NCBI GenBank assembly: GCA_002308915.1
Contig: DBWI01000002.1
Location: 1 to 43,912 of the forward strand
Length of the DNA: 43,912 nucleotides
DNA from: Christensenella sp. UBA1242
GTDB lineage: Bacteria; Bacillota; Clostridia; Christensenellales; UBA1242
Reading direction: 5' to 3'
The position numbers and the translations under genes are program-made. The stretch's first letter is position 1. Each line of letters opens with the position of its first letter. Below, in pieces: positions 25,726-33,250 of this stretch. The notes below the pieces were generated by a model, which saw only the letters and a program-made list of their open reading frames with translations, made no database searches and was not told the origin of the DNA.

Positions 25726-26493
25726 ATGTATATTGATACGCATGCACACATTCAAGATGAACAACTTATTGGTGAAGTAAAAGATGTAATTCAAAGAGCA
25801 AAAAGCAATAATGTCCAAAAGATTATTTGTTCAAGCTGGAATATTCCTTCAAGCAAACAAGCTGTTGAATTATCTAACAAATATAGTGAAGTGTTTGCCA
25901 CTGTTGGTGTTCATCCAGAAAATTGTGATGAGTATAATGACAACACAGAAGGGGAATTAACTTTGCTTGCAAATAACAAAAAAGTTGTTGCAATAGGCGA
26001 AATTGGACTAGATTATCACTATACAAAAGAGAACAAAGAATTGCAAAAAAAGATATTTGTCAATCAAATAATTTTGGCAGACAAGCTTGGTTTGCCAATT
26101 GTAATTCACACTCGTGATGCAATTGGTGACACAATGCAAATAATACGCGAAAATAAGCAATATTTAAGGCATGGTGGAGTATTTCATTGTTTTAACGCAT
26201 CAAAACCTGTCTTGGATGAAATAATCAAGCTTGGTTTTTATGTTTCTTATGGTGGTGCAACAACATTTACAAATGCAAGAGAGTTAAAAGATTTGGTGGC
26301 ATACACACCTGTAGACAGAATACTAACAGAAACAGATTGTCCATATTTGGCACCTGTTCCATATCGTGGCACTCGCAACGAGCCAAAGAACATTGATTTA
26401 ATTATCAAAAATATTGCTGTGTTAAAGAATATTGATTTGATTGAATTAGAAAAAATAATACAAAGGAACACAGAACAAATATACAAAATATAG
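25726..26493 (+). CDS. tatD: TatD-family metal-dependent deoxyribonuclease
   Basis: This 255-residue TIM-barrel hydrolase has the metal ligands in order: DTHAHIQD at the start, VGVHPEN, GEIGLDYH, VIHTRDA, HCFNA and TETDCPYLAP. The family (TatD/YcfH/YabD) has 3'-5' DNase activity. ATG 25726 follows TAGGAGA. rsmA starts 7 nt after its stop; the yabD-ksgA neighbourhood is conserved in Firmicutes, which supports both calls. Confidence 0.93.
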   Translation: MYIDTHAHIQDEQLIGEVKDVIQRAKSNNVQKIICSSWNIPSSKQAVELSNKYSEVFATVGVHPENCDEYNDNTEGELTLLANNKKVVAIGEIGLDYHYTKENKELQKKIFVNQIILADKLGLPIVIHTRDAIGDTMQIIRENKQYLRHGGVFHCFNASKPVLDEIIKLGFYVSYGGATTFTNARELKDLVAYTPVDRILTETDCPYLAPVPYRGTRNEPKNIDLIIKNIAVLKNIDLIELEKIIQRNTEQIYKI

Positions 26494-26500
26494 GAGAATT

Positions 26501-27319
26501 ATGGATTCAATAAAAGATTTTAAGTTCAACAAAAAGTTTGGTCAAAATTTCATTTTTGACACAAATCTTTTGTCTGCAATAGTGAAAGATAGTGGGGTTT
26601 CGCTTCAAGATGATGTCTTGGAAATTGGCCCAGGTGCAGGAACTTTAACAAAAATAATAGCCGAGAATTGCAAAAAAGTTGTAAGTTACGAAATTGACAC
26701 AAGCCTAAAACCAATTTTGGAAGACAATTTGCAAGGTGTTCACAATTCTCAAATAATTTTTGCAGATGCACTCAAAACAGACATAAAAGAGATAGAAAAC
26801 AGCTTTTTGGGTAATTACAAAATAATTGCGAATTTACCATATTACATAACAACACCACTTATATTCAAATTTATTGAGCAGACAAAAAGAATAGACTCTT
26901 TAACAGTAATGGTTCAAAAAGAAGTAGGAGACAGGTTTGTTGCGAAGCCAAATTCAAAAGATTATGGCATAATAACTGTTATGCTTGATTTTTATGGCAA
27001 TGTTAAGGTAGTAAGACAAGTTAACAGAAAGATGTTTACGCCAAGTCCAAATGTTGATTCTTGCGTTGTAAAAATTGATATAGTTAAAAACAAATATAAT
27101 TGTGATGAAAGTATGTTTTCAAAAATTGTTCATAGTTCATTTGCTATGCGAAGAAAAACGCTTGTTAACAATCTTTCAAGTGGACTAAATGTTTCAAAAC
27201 AGCAAGTTATAGATTTGTTAAAAAGTTTGAATATAAATGAAAATATAAGAGCAGAGAACTTAACAACACAAGATTTTGTAAAGATAACACTTGCATATTT
27301 AGACAAAGTAAGACAGTAA
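26501..27319 (+). CDS. rsmA: 16S rRNA (adenine1518/1519-N6)-dimethyltransferase
   Basis: This 272-residue SAM-dependent enzyme dimethylates two adenosines in the 3' hairpin of 16S rRNA (KsgA). It shows KKFGQNFIFDTNLL at the N-terminus, SAM-binding VLEIGPGAGTLT, and the catalytic NLPYYITTPLIFK motif, followed by the basic C-terminal domain (FAMRRKTLVNNL). Full family length. It is co-transcribed with tatD (7-nt gap, AGGAGA ribosome site). Loss of KsgA activity is the classical route to kasugamycin resistance; nothing here looks defective. Confidence 0.95.
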   Translation: MDSIKDFKFNKKFGQNFIFDTNLLSAIVKDSGVSLQDDVLEIGPGAGTLTKIIAENCKKVVSYEIDTSLKPILEDNLQGVHNSQIIFADALKTDIKEIENSFLGNYKIIANLPYYITTPLIFKFIEQTKRIDSLTVMVQKEVGDRFVAKPNSKDYGIITVMLDFYGNVKVVRQVNRKMFTPSPNVDSCVVKIDIVKNKYNCDESMFSKIVHSSFAMRRKTLVNNLSSGLNVSKQQVIDLLKSLNINENIRAENLTTQDFVKITLAYLDKVRQ

Positions 27320-27392
27320 AAATCATAATACCACAAACATAATTACAAAAGTTGCACTATAATATATAGTGTAATTTTTATTAGGAGTGATT

Positions 27393-28286
27393 ATGTTATT
27401 TAAAAAAACTTTAGTACTTAGTGGTGTTGATGGTGGAAACGAAAAAGCTGTTATCACATTTGAAAGAGAAAATGGTGATACAAAAGGGCAGGTTAAATTA
27501 TATAATTTTAGGGAAGAGCCAAAAGGCATTTTGTCACTTGGTCTAAAAGAAGGCGAAAGAATAATAAAAATAGGATTAACAAAAATAGGTTATATGAAGT
27601 ATTCCTTTTTGACTCAAGTTCCACTTGAATTAAATGAATTTAGTGTTGCAGTGGTGAACATTTATCAAGGGGAGACAAAGGCAATTTTGCATGGTTCAAC
27701 ACAAAATTTAAAAATAACAGAAGAGTTCTTAGCTCAAGCAGCATTAGAGATGGAAGAGATAAAAACAATGACTGAGTGCAAACAAATTTTGGACAACAAC
27801 AATATAGAACTTGCTGACAGCAGTGAAATAGAAACTTTGATTGATGAAGAATGTAGCAAAAGTTGTGAAGGAGAAAAATGTTCTTCCTGTAAATATAGAT
27901 ATGCATTCTTTACTGGTGAAGAAGAATCATCACAAGACAATCAAACTTTTTATGAATCAATAAGTGATGAAATAGATAAACTATTTAGCACCCATAGTGA
28001 AGAGGAATTTTTGGAGCAAATAATTCCATTTTCCAAGTGGATAAAAATAGAAAATGAAGATAATGATGACTATTATGTACTTGGTCTAATTTATGAAAAT
28101 GATAAGGTGAAATATATTTGTTATGGAGTACCAGGAATGTATAATGTAACACCACCAAGTTCATTGGATGGATACGCAGAATGGCTGCCACTTGATAGCA
28201 CAAAGGAAGAAGATTATGGCTATTGGCTTACATATCAAGATGCAGAAAATGGAGAAAATGTTAAAGCATCATTTACTGTTGTTTAA
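27393..28286 (+). CDS. Conserved clostridial-type protein of unknown function with a four-cysteine cluster
   Basis: This 297-residue soluble protein resembles uncharacterised clostridial proteins ending in a block like KVKYICYGVPGMYNVTPP ... GYAEWLPLD ... GYWLTYQDAENGE, which is seen here from about residue 230. The first ~95 residues are beta-rich (GILSLGLKEGERIIKIGL). A cysteine cluster, C-x3-C-x4-C-x2-C (CSKSC, EKCSSC), lies at about 152-164 and could bind zinc or an iron-sulphur centre. The start is ATG 27393 behind TTAGGAG (27382-27388); the in-frame GTG at 27387 overlaps that site. It is a single-gene unit with its own terminator, between rsmA and spoIIGA. Function unknown. Confidence 0.75.
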   Translation: MLFKKTLVLSGVDGGNEKAVITFERENGDTKGQVKLYNFREEPKGILSLGLKEGERIIKIGLTKIGYMKYSFLTQVPLELNEFSVAVVNIYQGETKAILHGSTQNLKITEEFLAQAALEMEEIKTMTECKQILDNNNIELADSSEIETLIDEECSKSCEGEKCSSCKYRYAFFTGEEESSQDNQTFYESISDEIDKLFSTHSEEEFLEQIIPFSKWIKIENEDNDDYYVLGLIYENDKVKYICYGVPGMYNVTPPSSLDGYAEWLPLDSTKEEDYGYWLTYQDAENGENVKASFTVV

Positions 28287-28293
28287 AAATTAT

Positions 28294-28330
28294 ACTACAA
28301 GTTTGATTATATCAAATTTGTAGTTTTTTT
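28294..28330 (+). terminator. Intrinsic terminator
   Basis: ACTACAAGTTTGAT (28294-28307) pairs with ATCAAATTTGTAGT (28311-28324, one G-U) around TAT, followed by seven T residues. Confidence 0.92.
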
Positions 28331-28396
28331 ATAAAAATACGCAAAAAACTGGCATTTTTTATGTCAAAATAAGTGTTTTTTCAACTTTTTTCAGTT

Positions 28397-28425
28397 TAGA
28401 CATGTTATTTGCAATAGATTATAAT
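28397..28425 (+). promoter_or_regulatory. Candidate spoIIGA-sigE promoter with a possible Spo0A box upstream
   Basis: TAGACA (28397-28402), a 17-nt spacer and TATAAT (28420-28425). TGTCAAA (28362-28368) differs by one base from the Spo0A box TGTCGAA and lies about 67 nt upstream of the start point. In Bacillus this operon is activated by Spo0A; here that is inference. Confidence 0.5.
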
Positions 28426-28441
28426 TTCTATGTGGTGGCAA

Positions 28442-29275
28442 ATGACTATATATTTTGAAGATACATTTATTGAAAATTTTTTTGTAACTTATTTAATTTT
28501 ACATATAGTCTTTTTGTTTATACAAGAAAAGAGTAATATTCCAAGACGCATATTTTCTAGTTTTGTTGGTGGTGGATTTGCACTTTTGTATCCAATTATT
28601 TCATTAAGTGGAATACTGTTGTTTTCACTAAAAATCTTGCTGGGATATATCATCACAATTGTTGCATACAAAACCAATTCATTAAAGCGCCAGTTATTCT
28701 TTTTTTGTATGTTTTTATTTGTTACAGCAATTTATGGTGGAGTGTCGCTTATGATACATTTTTCAGTTTATGGAGACTTTTTGGGACATCAAAAGTTGCC
28801 AAGCATTTTAATTGTTGGACTATTGCTAATTACAACATATTTTCTTAAGCAGGTTATTTCAAGAATATATCAAAAAACAAAATTAAATTCATTTGTGTAC
28901 AAAATCACAATAACCAATGGCAAGATTAAGGTCAAAACAAATGGTTATCTAGACACAGGGAATTTGTTATGTGACTCAAATAATTGCCCAATTTCTCTAA
29001 TTAATTACAAACTATTTTCACAACTAAACAATTCATTTGATATCAAAGACTTACTACAGCAAAACATCGGTAAACTTAAAAATGGCAGGTACATAAAAGT
29101 AAAAACCTTGACTGGATTTGATAGTGTTCTTGTTTTTAGTGTTGATAGCTTGGAAGTTTTTGATGGCAAAGATAAGTACTTTATTGATAGTCCAAGTTTT
29201 GCATTAAGCAAGGTGAAAATAACAGAGCTTGGCTGTGATGTTGTGTTGAATCCAAGACAAATAAAAGGAGTATAA
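28442..29275 (+). CDS. spoIIGA: Sporulation sigma-E factor processing peptidase SpoIIGA
   Basis: This is a 277-residue membrane aspartic protease that activates pro-sigma-E. Several transmembrane segments fill residues 1-140; the C-terminal domain has the aspartic motif GYLDTGNLLCDS with the catalytic Asp, and ends ...LNPRQIKGV. It lies 4 nt upstream of sigE, its substrate gene, the conserved arrangement. I prefer ATG 28442 (MTIYFEDTFIEN), which aligns with the usual N-terminus; ATG 28430 lies only 4 nt after the -10 box. The length is slightly below the Bacillus protein, as in other clostridia. Confidence 0.92.
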   Translation: MTIYFEDTFIENFFVTYLILHIVFLFIQEKSNIPRRIFSSFVGGGFALLYPIISLSGILLFSLKILLGYIITIVAYKTNSLKRQLFFFCMFLFVTAIYGGVSLMIHFSVYGDFLGHQKLPSILIVGLLLITTYFLKQVISRIYQKTKLNSFVYKITITNGKIKVKTNGYLDTGNLLCDSNNCPISLINYKLFSQLNNSFDIKDLLQQNIGKLKNGRYIKVKTLTGFDSVLVFSVDSLEVFDGKDKYFIDSPSFALSKVKITELGCDVVLNPRQIKGV

Positions 29276-29279
29276 TAAT

Positions 29280-29996
29280 ATGTTTACAGATTTGTATGTA
29301 AAAATAAAAAAGTTGTTTGGGTTAAAATTATTTAATGAAGTAGATAATCTTGTTATGTACATTTGTGGCAACGAAAGTTTGCCAAACCCACTTGAGCCAG
29401 AAGAAGAACAGGTGCTTATTGAAGAACTTGCAAACGGGAACAATCAGGCAAAAGAAAAACTAATCGAACACAACTTGAGACTTGTTGTTTATATTGCAAA
29501 GAAATTTGAAAACACTGGAATAAATGTAGAGGACTTGTTTTCTATTGGTGCAATAGGACTAATTAAAGCTGTACAAACATACAACTTTGACAAAAAGATA
29601 AAATTGGCAACATATGCGTCAAGATGTATAGAAAATGAGATTTTAATGCAAATCCGAAAAAGCAGCAAAACCAAAAATGAAATCAGTCTTGATGAACCAC
29701 TAAACTTGGATAGCGATGGAAATGAATTGTTACTTGAAGACATACTTTCAACTGAGAATGAAAGTGTTTCAAAAGACTTAGAAAAATCTTGTGAAAAGCA
29801 AATCATTTGGAATATTCTAGACAAACTTAATTCACGAGAAAGAGAGATCATGATACTAAGATTTGGGCTTGGTGACAAAGAAGAAAAGACACAAAAAGAG
29901 GTGGCAGATATGATGGGAATATCACAAAGTTATATTTCAAGAATAGAAAAAAAGATACTGGGGAAAATGAAAAAAGATTTAGAAAAAGTAATCTAA
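29280..29996 (+). CDS. sigE: RNA polymerase sporulation sigma factor SigE
   Basis: This 238-residue mother-cell sigma factor has an N-terminal pro-sequence (about 30 residues, KIKKLFGLKLF, amphipathic) removed by SpoIIGA. YICGNESLPNPLEPEEEQ precedes region 2 (HNLRLVVYIAKKF, DLFSIGAIGLIKAV, YASRCIENEILM) and region 4 has the helix-turn-helix QKEVADMMGISQSYISRIEKK. It directly follows spoIIGA. No transcription terminator with a T-run separates it clearly from sigG, but sigG has its own promoter. Confidence 0.96.
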   Translation: MFTDLYVKIKKLFGLKLFNEVDNLVMYICGNESLPNPLEPEEEQVLIEELANGNNQAKEKLIEHNLRLVVYIAKKFENTGINVEDLFSIGAIGLIKAVQTYNFDKKIKLATYASRCIENEILMQIRKSSKTKNEISLDEPLNLDSDGNELLLEDILSTENESVSKDLEKSCEKQIIWNILDKLNSREREIMILRFGLGDKEEKTQKEVADMMGISQSYISRIEKKILGKMKKDLEKVI

Positions 29997-30111
29997 TAAA
30001 AAAAACTTGTTACAGTATAAATTTCAAAAATTGATGTCAAAACACTATAAAAATACTAAAAAACAGCTCAAAAATGCATATTTTAACTCAATTTTGATGT
30101 ATTTTTGCTTT

Positions 30112-30141
30112 GAATAATATTTTTTTAATAAGGAAAACATA
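30112..30141 (+). promoter_or_regulatory. Sigma-F/sigma-G-type promoter of sigG
   Basis: GAATA (30112-30116), a 15-nt spacer and GGAAAACATA (30132-30141) match the forespore sigma-F consensus (GYATA, N15, GGNNANAHTR) at nearly every position. Transcription would begin near 30148, a very short leader before ATG 30160. In Bacillus spoIIIG is sigma-F dependent, so the same logic is predicted here. Confidence 0.7.
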
Positions 30142-30159
30142 TTGCATAAGGAGATGACT

Positions 30160-30933
30160 ATGGCAAACAAAGTTGCAATATGTGGGGTTGATACATCAAC
30201 ACTTCCAAAGCTCAAAAATGATGATTTAATGGAACTACTAAAAAGAGTAAAACAAGGAGATGAACTTGCTCGTGAACAATTTGTTGTTGCAAACTTAAGA
30301 CTTGTGCTTAGCGTTGTTCAAAGATTTAGTGGCAAAAAAGAAAAGGCAGATGATATGTTTCAAGTTGGTTGTGTGGGGCTTATGAAAGCGATAGACAACT
30401 TTGACACAACACTAAATGTAAAATTTTCTACCTATGCTGTGCCAATGATTATTGGGGAGATTAGAAGATTTCTTCGTGACAACAATTCAATTCGTGTTTC
30501 AAGAAGTTTGCGAGATATTGCCTACAGGGCACTCAAAGCAAGAGAACATCTTTCAAAGCGACTTGGAAGAGAAGCCACCAATGAAGAAATTGCAAATGAG
30601 ATTGATGTTGATATCAAAGATGTCAATTTTGCACTTGATGCAATTAGTGAAACAGTTTCTCTTAATGAACCAGTTTACAACGATGGAAATGAAACAGTTA
30701 GAATTATGGATCAAGTTAGTGATGTAAAAAATAGTGAAGAAAATATCACTGAACAAATTGCAATCAAAGATGCAGTGTCAAAACTTAGTCAAAGAGAAAA
30801 AGAAATTTTGCTTATGCGCTACTATATTGGAAAAACTCAAATAGAAGTTAGTGAAGAAATTGGAATAAGTCAAGCTCAAGTTAGCAGGTTAGAAAAGAAT
30901 GCACTTGATAGCATGAAAAAACATTTAATATAA
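30160..30933 (+). CDS. sigG: RNA polymerase sporulation sigma factor SigG
   Basis: This 257-residue late forespore sigma factor begins MANKVAICGVDTSTLPKL, the characteristic SigG start; the site AAGGAG (30148-30153) places the start at ATG 30160, not at the in-frame TTG 30142 or ATG 30154. Region 2 (FVVANLRLVLSVVQRF, DDMFQVGCVGLMKAIDNFD, FSTYAVPMIIGEIRRFLRD), region 3 and the region 4 helix-turn-helix (QIEVSEEIGISQAQVSRLEKN) are complete. The spoIIGA-sigE-sigG order is conserved in spore formers. Terminator follows at 30941. Confidence 0.96.
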   Translation: MANKVAICGVDTSTLPKLKNDDLMELLKRVKQGDELAREQFVVANLRLVLSVVQRFSGKKEKADDMFQVGCVGLMKAIDNFDTTLNVKFSTYAVPMIIGEIRRFLRDNNSIRVSRSLRDIAYRALKAREHLSKRLGREATNEEIANEIDVDIKDVNFALDAISETVSLNEPVYNDGNETVRIMDQVSDVKNSEENITEQIAIKDAVSKLSQREKEILLMRYYIGKTQIEVSEEIGISQAQVSRLEKNALDSMKKHLI

Positions 30934-30940
30934 AGGATTT

Positions 30941-30976
30941 AACAATGATTGCTGTTTTGGCAGTCATTGTTTTTTG
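30941..30976 (+). terminator. Intrinsic terminator after sigG
   Basis: AACAATGA (30941-30948) pairs with TCATTGTT (30964-30971), with an inner CTG/CAG helix, followed by T residues. Confidence 0.85.
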
Positions 30977-31014
30977 TTTACACTTTACATATATGTAAAA
31001 ACTTAAAAAAGTTA

Positions 31015-31043
31015 TTGACATTACTTTGTGTATATGATATATT
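31015..31043 (+). promoter_or_regulatory. Sigma-A promoter of rplU-prp-rpmA
   Basis: TTGACA (31015-31020), a 17-nt spacer and TATATT (31038-31043). Confidence 0.8.
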
Positions 31044-31051
31044 ATTGCAGT

Positions 31052-31111
31052 ATGCCACTTATGAAAGGTATTAAAAGTAACGCTTGTTCACCTTGTCGTA
31101 GTGAGATTTAG
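31052..31111 (+). promoter_or_regulatory. rplU leader region, candidate L21 leader with a 19-codon open frame
   Basis: The leader runs from about 31050 to the ribosome site at 31115. It contains a complete small frame, MPLMKGIKSNACSPCRSEI, beginning about 8 nt after the -10 box. Firmicute rplU genes often carry an autoregulatory L21 leader RNA; I cannot confirm the fold by eye. The frame could be chance or a leader peptide. Confidence 0.35.
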
Positions 31112-31127
31112 TATTAGGAGGAGTAGT

Positions 31128-31430
31128 ATGTTTGCAGTTGTAGAAACAGGAGGAAAACAATACAAAGTTCAAGTTGGCGACATTATCGACGTTGAAAAAT
31201 TAAACGCAAATGCTGGTGACAAAGTTGAATTCAAAGTTTTGCTCACATCTGATGAAGGCAAAGTTGTATCTGGCAAAGCTGCTGAAAAACTCGTTTGTAG
31301 TGCAGAAGTTATCGCACAAGGAAAAGGCGAAAAGATTGTTGTTTTCAAGTATAAACCAAAGAAGAATGTTAGAAGAAAACAAGGTCACAGACAACCATTT
31401 ACAAGAGTTAAAATTTTAGAGATAAAATAA
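31128..31430 (+). CDS. rplU: 50S ribosomal protein L21
   Basis: This 100-residue protein begins MFAVVETGGKQYKVQVGD and ends in the conserved KKNVRRKQGHRQPFTRVKI block that binds 23S rRNA. Start ATG 31128 is set by TAGGAGGAG (31115-31123); the in-frame ATG 31101 lacks a site. Its last base overlaps the next start codon (TAATG). The rplU-prp-rpmA order is typical of Firmicutes. Confidence 0.97.
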   Translation: MFAVVETGGKQYKVQVGDIIDVEKLNANAGDKVEFKVLLTSDEGKVVSGKAAEKLVCSAEVIAQGKGEKIVVFKYKPKKNVRRKQGHRQPFTRVKILEIK

Positions 31431-31771
31431 TGACTAACATCAAAATTAATTACAAAAACAACAATATTGTTTCTTTTGAAATATCCGGACATACAGGCTA
31501 TGAAGATTATGGCAAAGATATTTTATGTGCCAGCATTTCTTCAATTAGTCAAAGTGCAGTCCTTGGAATAACAAAAGTTTTGAACATTAAAGCCACAGTT
31601 CAAAAGAATGACAAAAAAGGTTATCTAAAAATGGTATTACCAAAAGAGATAACACAGAACGAGATGGAACAAGCTCAAATTATTCTAAAAACAATGGAAG
31701 CAAGTTTAAAAGATTTATTGTTTGACTATGGCGAGTATATCAATTTGGAGGTTAAAGATGAAATTTATTAA
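31430..31771 (+). CDS. prp: Ribosomal-processing cysteine protease Prp
   Basis: This 113-residue YsxB-family protease removes the N-terminal extension of L27. The catalytic His is in SGHTGYEDYGKDILCASIS and the Cys 12 residues later in the same stretch, the family signature. It overlaps rplU by 1 nt and rpmA by 14 nt. The substrate motif is present in the neighbouring L27 (see rpmA), supporting function. Prp is found where L27 carries such an extension. Confidence 0.93.
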   Translation: MTNIKINYKNNNIVSFEISGHTGYEDYGKDILCASISSISQSAVLGITKVLNIKATVQKNDKKGYLKMVLPKEITQNEMEQAQIILKTMEASLKDLLFDYGEYINLEVKDEIY

Positions 31772-32033
31772 TATCCAACTTTTTGCCCACAAGAAAGGTG
31801 GCGGTAGCACAAAAAACGGCAGAGATAGCAACTCAAAGCGTCTTGGTGTAAAAAGATATGCTGGTGAAAGAGTTAATGCTGGAACAATCATTATCCGTCA
31901 AAGAGGCACAAAAGTTTATCCAGGCACAAATTGTGGACTTGGAAAAGATTATACAATTTTCGCAACAGCTGCTGGCAAAGTTCAATTTGCTAAGAGTGGA
32001 GATAAGAAAATTGTTAATGTTATAGCAGAATAA
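31758..32033 (+). CDS. rpmA: 50S ribosomal protein L27 with Prp-cleavable N-terminal extension
   Basis: This 91-residue protein begins MKFINIQLFAHKKGGGSTKN. The segment FINIQLFA matches the Firmicute extension (IQLFA/LQFFA) cleaved by Prp to expose AHKKGGG, the arm that reaches the peptidyl-transferase centre. The body GRDSNSKRLGVKRYAG and IIRQRGTKVYPG is canonical. TTGGAGG (31745-31751) lies inside prp, so translation is probably coupled. A long structured terminator follows. Confidence 0.96.
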   Translation: MKFINIQLFAHKKGGGSTKNGRDSNSKRLGVKRYAGERVNAGTIIIRQRGTKVYPGTNCGLGKDYTIFATAAGKVQFAKSGDKKIVNVIAE

Positions 32034-32040
32034 AAAATAA

Positions 32041-32147
32041 AAAAGACCGAAATACTGCGTTTACTGTCAGGCGTGTCCACACAGTCACTTAGGGAACTAA
32101 GCTCGTGCGTGAACACACCAGCCGAGCCTTGTCTTTCGGTCTTTTTT
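32041..32147 (+). terminator. Long structured terminator of the rplU-prp-rpmA operon
   Basis: AAAAGACCGAAA (32041-32052) pairs perfectly over 12 bp with TTTCGGTCTTTT (32134-32145), followed by T. The 81-nt interior is comparatively GC-rich and contains its own hairpins: CTTAG-GGAA-CTAAG (about 32088-32101), and GCTCG (32101-32105) with CGAGC (32123-32127). It is unusually elaborate for a terminator and may be a small structured RNA. Confidence 0.7.
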
Positions 32148-32150
32148 ATT
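32103..32150 (+). repeat. 48-bp sequence duplicated downstream (copy 1)
   Basis: The 33 bases from TCGTGCGTGAACACACC at 32103 recur exactly at 32234; the following GGTCTTTTTTATT is also shared, with TC here replaced by A in copy 2. Copy 1 is the 3' half of the structured terminator. Confidence 0.9.
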
Positions 32151-32233
32151 TTTATTTATCATCAATACTAATCAAATTCACCGAGTCGCGTTCTTTGCGC
32201 CTATTTTTTTTATTTTTATAATTAAAACAAAAT

Positions 32234-32280
32234 TCGTGCGTGAACACACCAGCCGAGCCTTGTCTTAGGTCTTTTTTATT
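32234..32280 (+). repeat. 47-bp sequence duplicated from upstream (copy 2)
   Basis: Same sequence as 32103-32150 but without the 5' pairing arm AAAAGACCGAAA, so it cannot form the same long hairpin. The stretch 32151-32233 between the copies shows no gene, only T-rich sequence and a GC-containing remnant (32181-32202). Confidence 0.9.
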
Positions 32281-32292
32281 TCATCAAATTTG

Positions 32293-32317
32293 AGCTACGT
32301 TTATCGCGGCTTTTTTA
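32293..32317 (+). terminator. Third, imperfect terminator-like hairpin
   Basis: AGCTACG pairs with CGCGGCT (one G-U, one mismatch) around TTTAT, followed by TTTTTT. It abuts the 3' end of the LysR gene on the other strand. Confidence 0.5.
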
Positions 32318-33175
32318 TTTTTTTAATATATCAATAAAGTCATTAATGTAAAATGCGTTTTCATCTTTGCGGGTAAGTACTGCTATATGTGATTTTGGAA
32401 TACCGTATTCGCATTTTAACACTTGAACTGTGTTATCAATATATTGTTTAGGCAAAAAGCCAATACACAAATCATTTTTTACAAATTCCAAAATGCTTTG
32501 TGCACTTGCCATTTGAAAAGTAGGAGCTATATTAATTGAATTTTGTTTACAGAATTTGTCAAAGAATTCTCTTGAGCTTGTGTCTTGCTTTGATATGGCA
32601 AGCTTTATTTTTGATATATTATTGCTGTCTATATTTTTAATTGAACTATTTTTATTTGCAATAAAACAATAATTTATTTCACAAAGTTTTGTTGTTAAAA
32701 AGTTATTGTTTTCAAAATTTTGCTCTTCCATAATTGCAATATCAATATCGCCACGCTCCAAATATTTGTTTAGTCTTTTAGAAATTACTTCTGTAAATAT
32801 AATTTTTATGTTAGGGTATAATTTGCAAAAATTATTGATTTTTGGTACCAAAAACCTAATTATACTATCATTTGCACCAATTTTTAGTGTTAAATCAATA
32901 TTATTGTCTTTGTGGCAATCAATAATACCTTGTTCAATTCTAAGCAATCCACTTTTGCAACTATCATAAAAATTTTCGCCAAACTCAGTTGGAATGCATC
33001 CTTTTGGTAGTCTTTTAAGAAGTGTACAACCAAGTGAGTTTTCCAACTTTTTTATTGAGTAACTTACTGCAGGTTGCGATATAAAAAGTTTTTCACTAGC
33101 TTTGTTTATGCTCTTTTGTTCACACACTGTCATAAAAATCTTTATTAAATTCAAATCAAAGTTGTTATCAATCAT
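32315..33175 (-). CDS. LysR-family transcriptional regulator
   Basis: This is a 286-residue regulator with an N-terminal winged helix-turn-helix (NLIKIFMTVCEQKSINKASE, then LFISQPAVSYSIKKLE as recognition helix) and a C-terminal periplasmic-binding-like effector domain (about 90-286). The length is typical. It is divergent from the radical SAM gene at 33251 with a 75-bp gap, the classical LysR layout, so it probably controls that gene or the unit it heads. No T-N11-A box stands out by eye in the gap. The effector is unknown. Confidence 0.9.
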   Translation of the reverse strand: MIDNNFDLNLIKIFMTVCEQKSINKASEKLFISQPAVSYSIKKLENSLGCTLLKRLPKGCIPTEFGENFYDSCKSGLLRIEQGIIDCHKDNNIDLTLKIGANDSIIRFLVPKINNFCKLYPNIKIIFTEVISKRLNKYLERGDIDIAIMEEQNFENNNFLTTKLCEINYCFIANKNSSIKNIDSNNISKIKLAISKQDTSSREFFDKFCKQNSINIAPTFQMASAQSILEFVKNDLCIGFLPKQYIDNTVQVLKCEYGIPKSHIAVLTRKDENAFYINDFIDILKK

Positions 33176-33250
33176 ATTTATACCCTTTATAAAATCTATA
33201 TATTTGAATTATAACAATTTGTGATATATAATGCAACAAAAGGAGATAAA

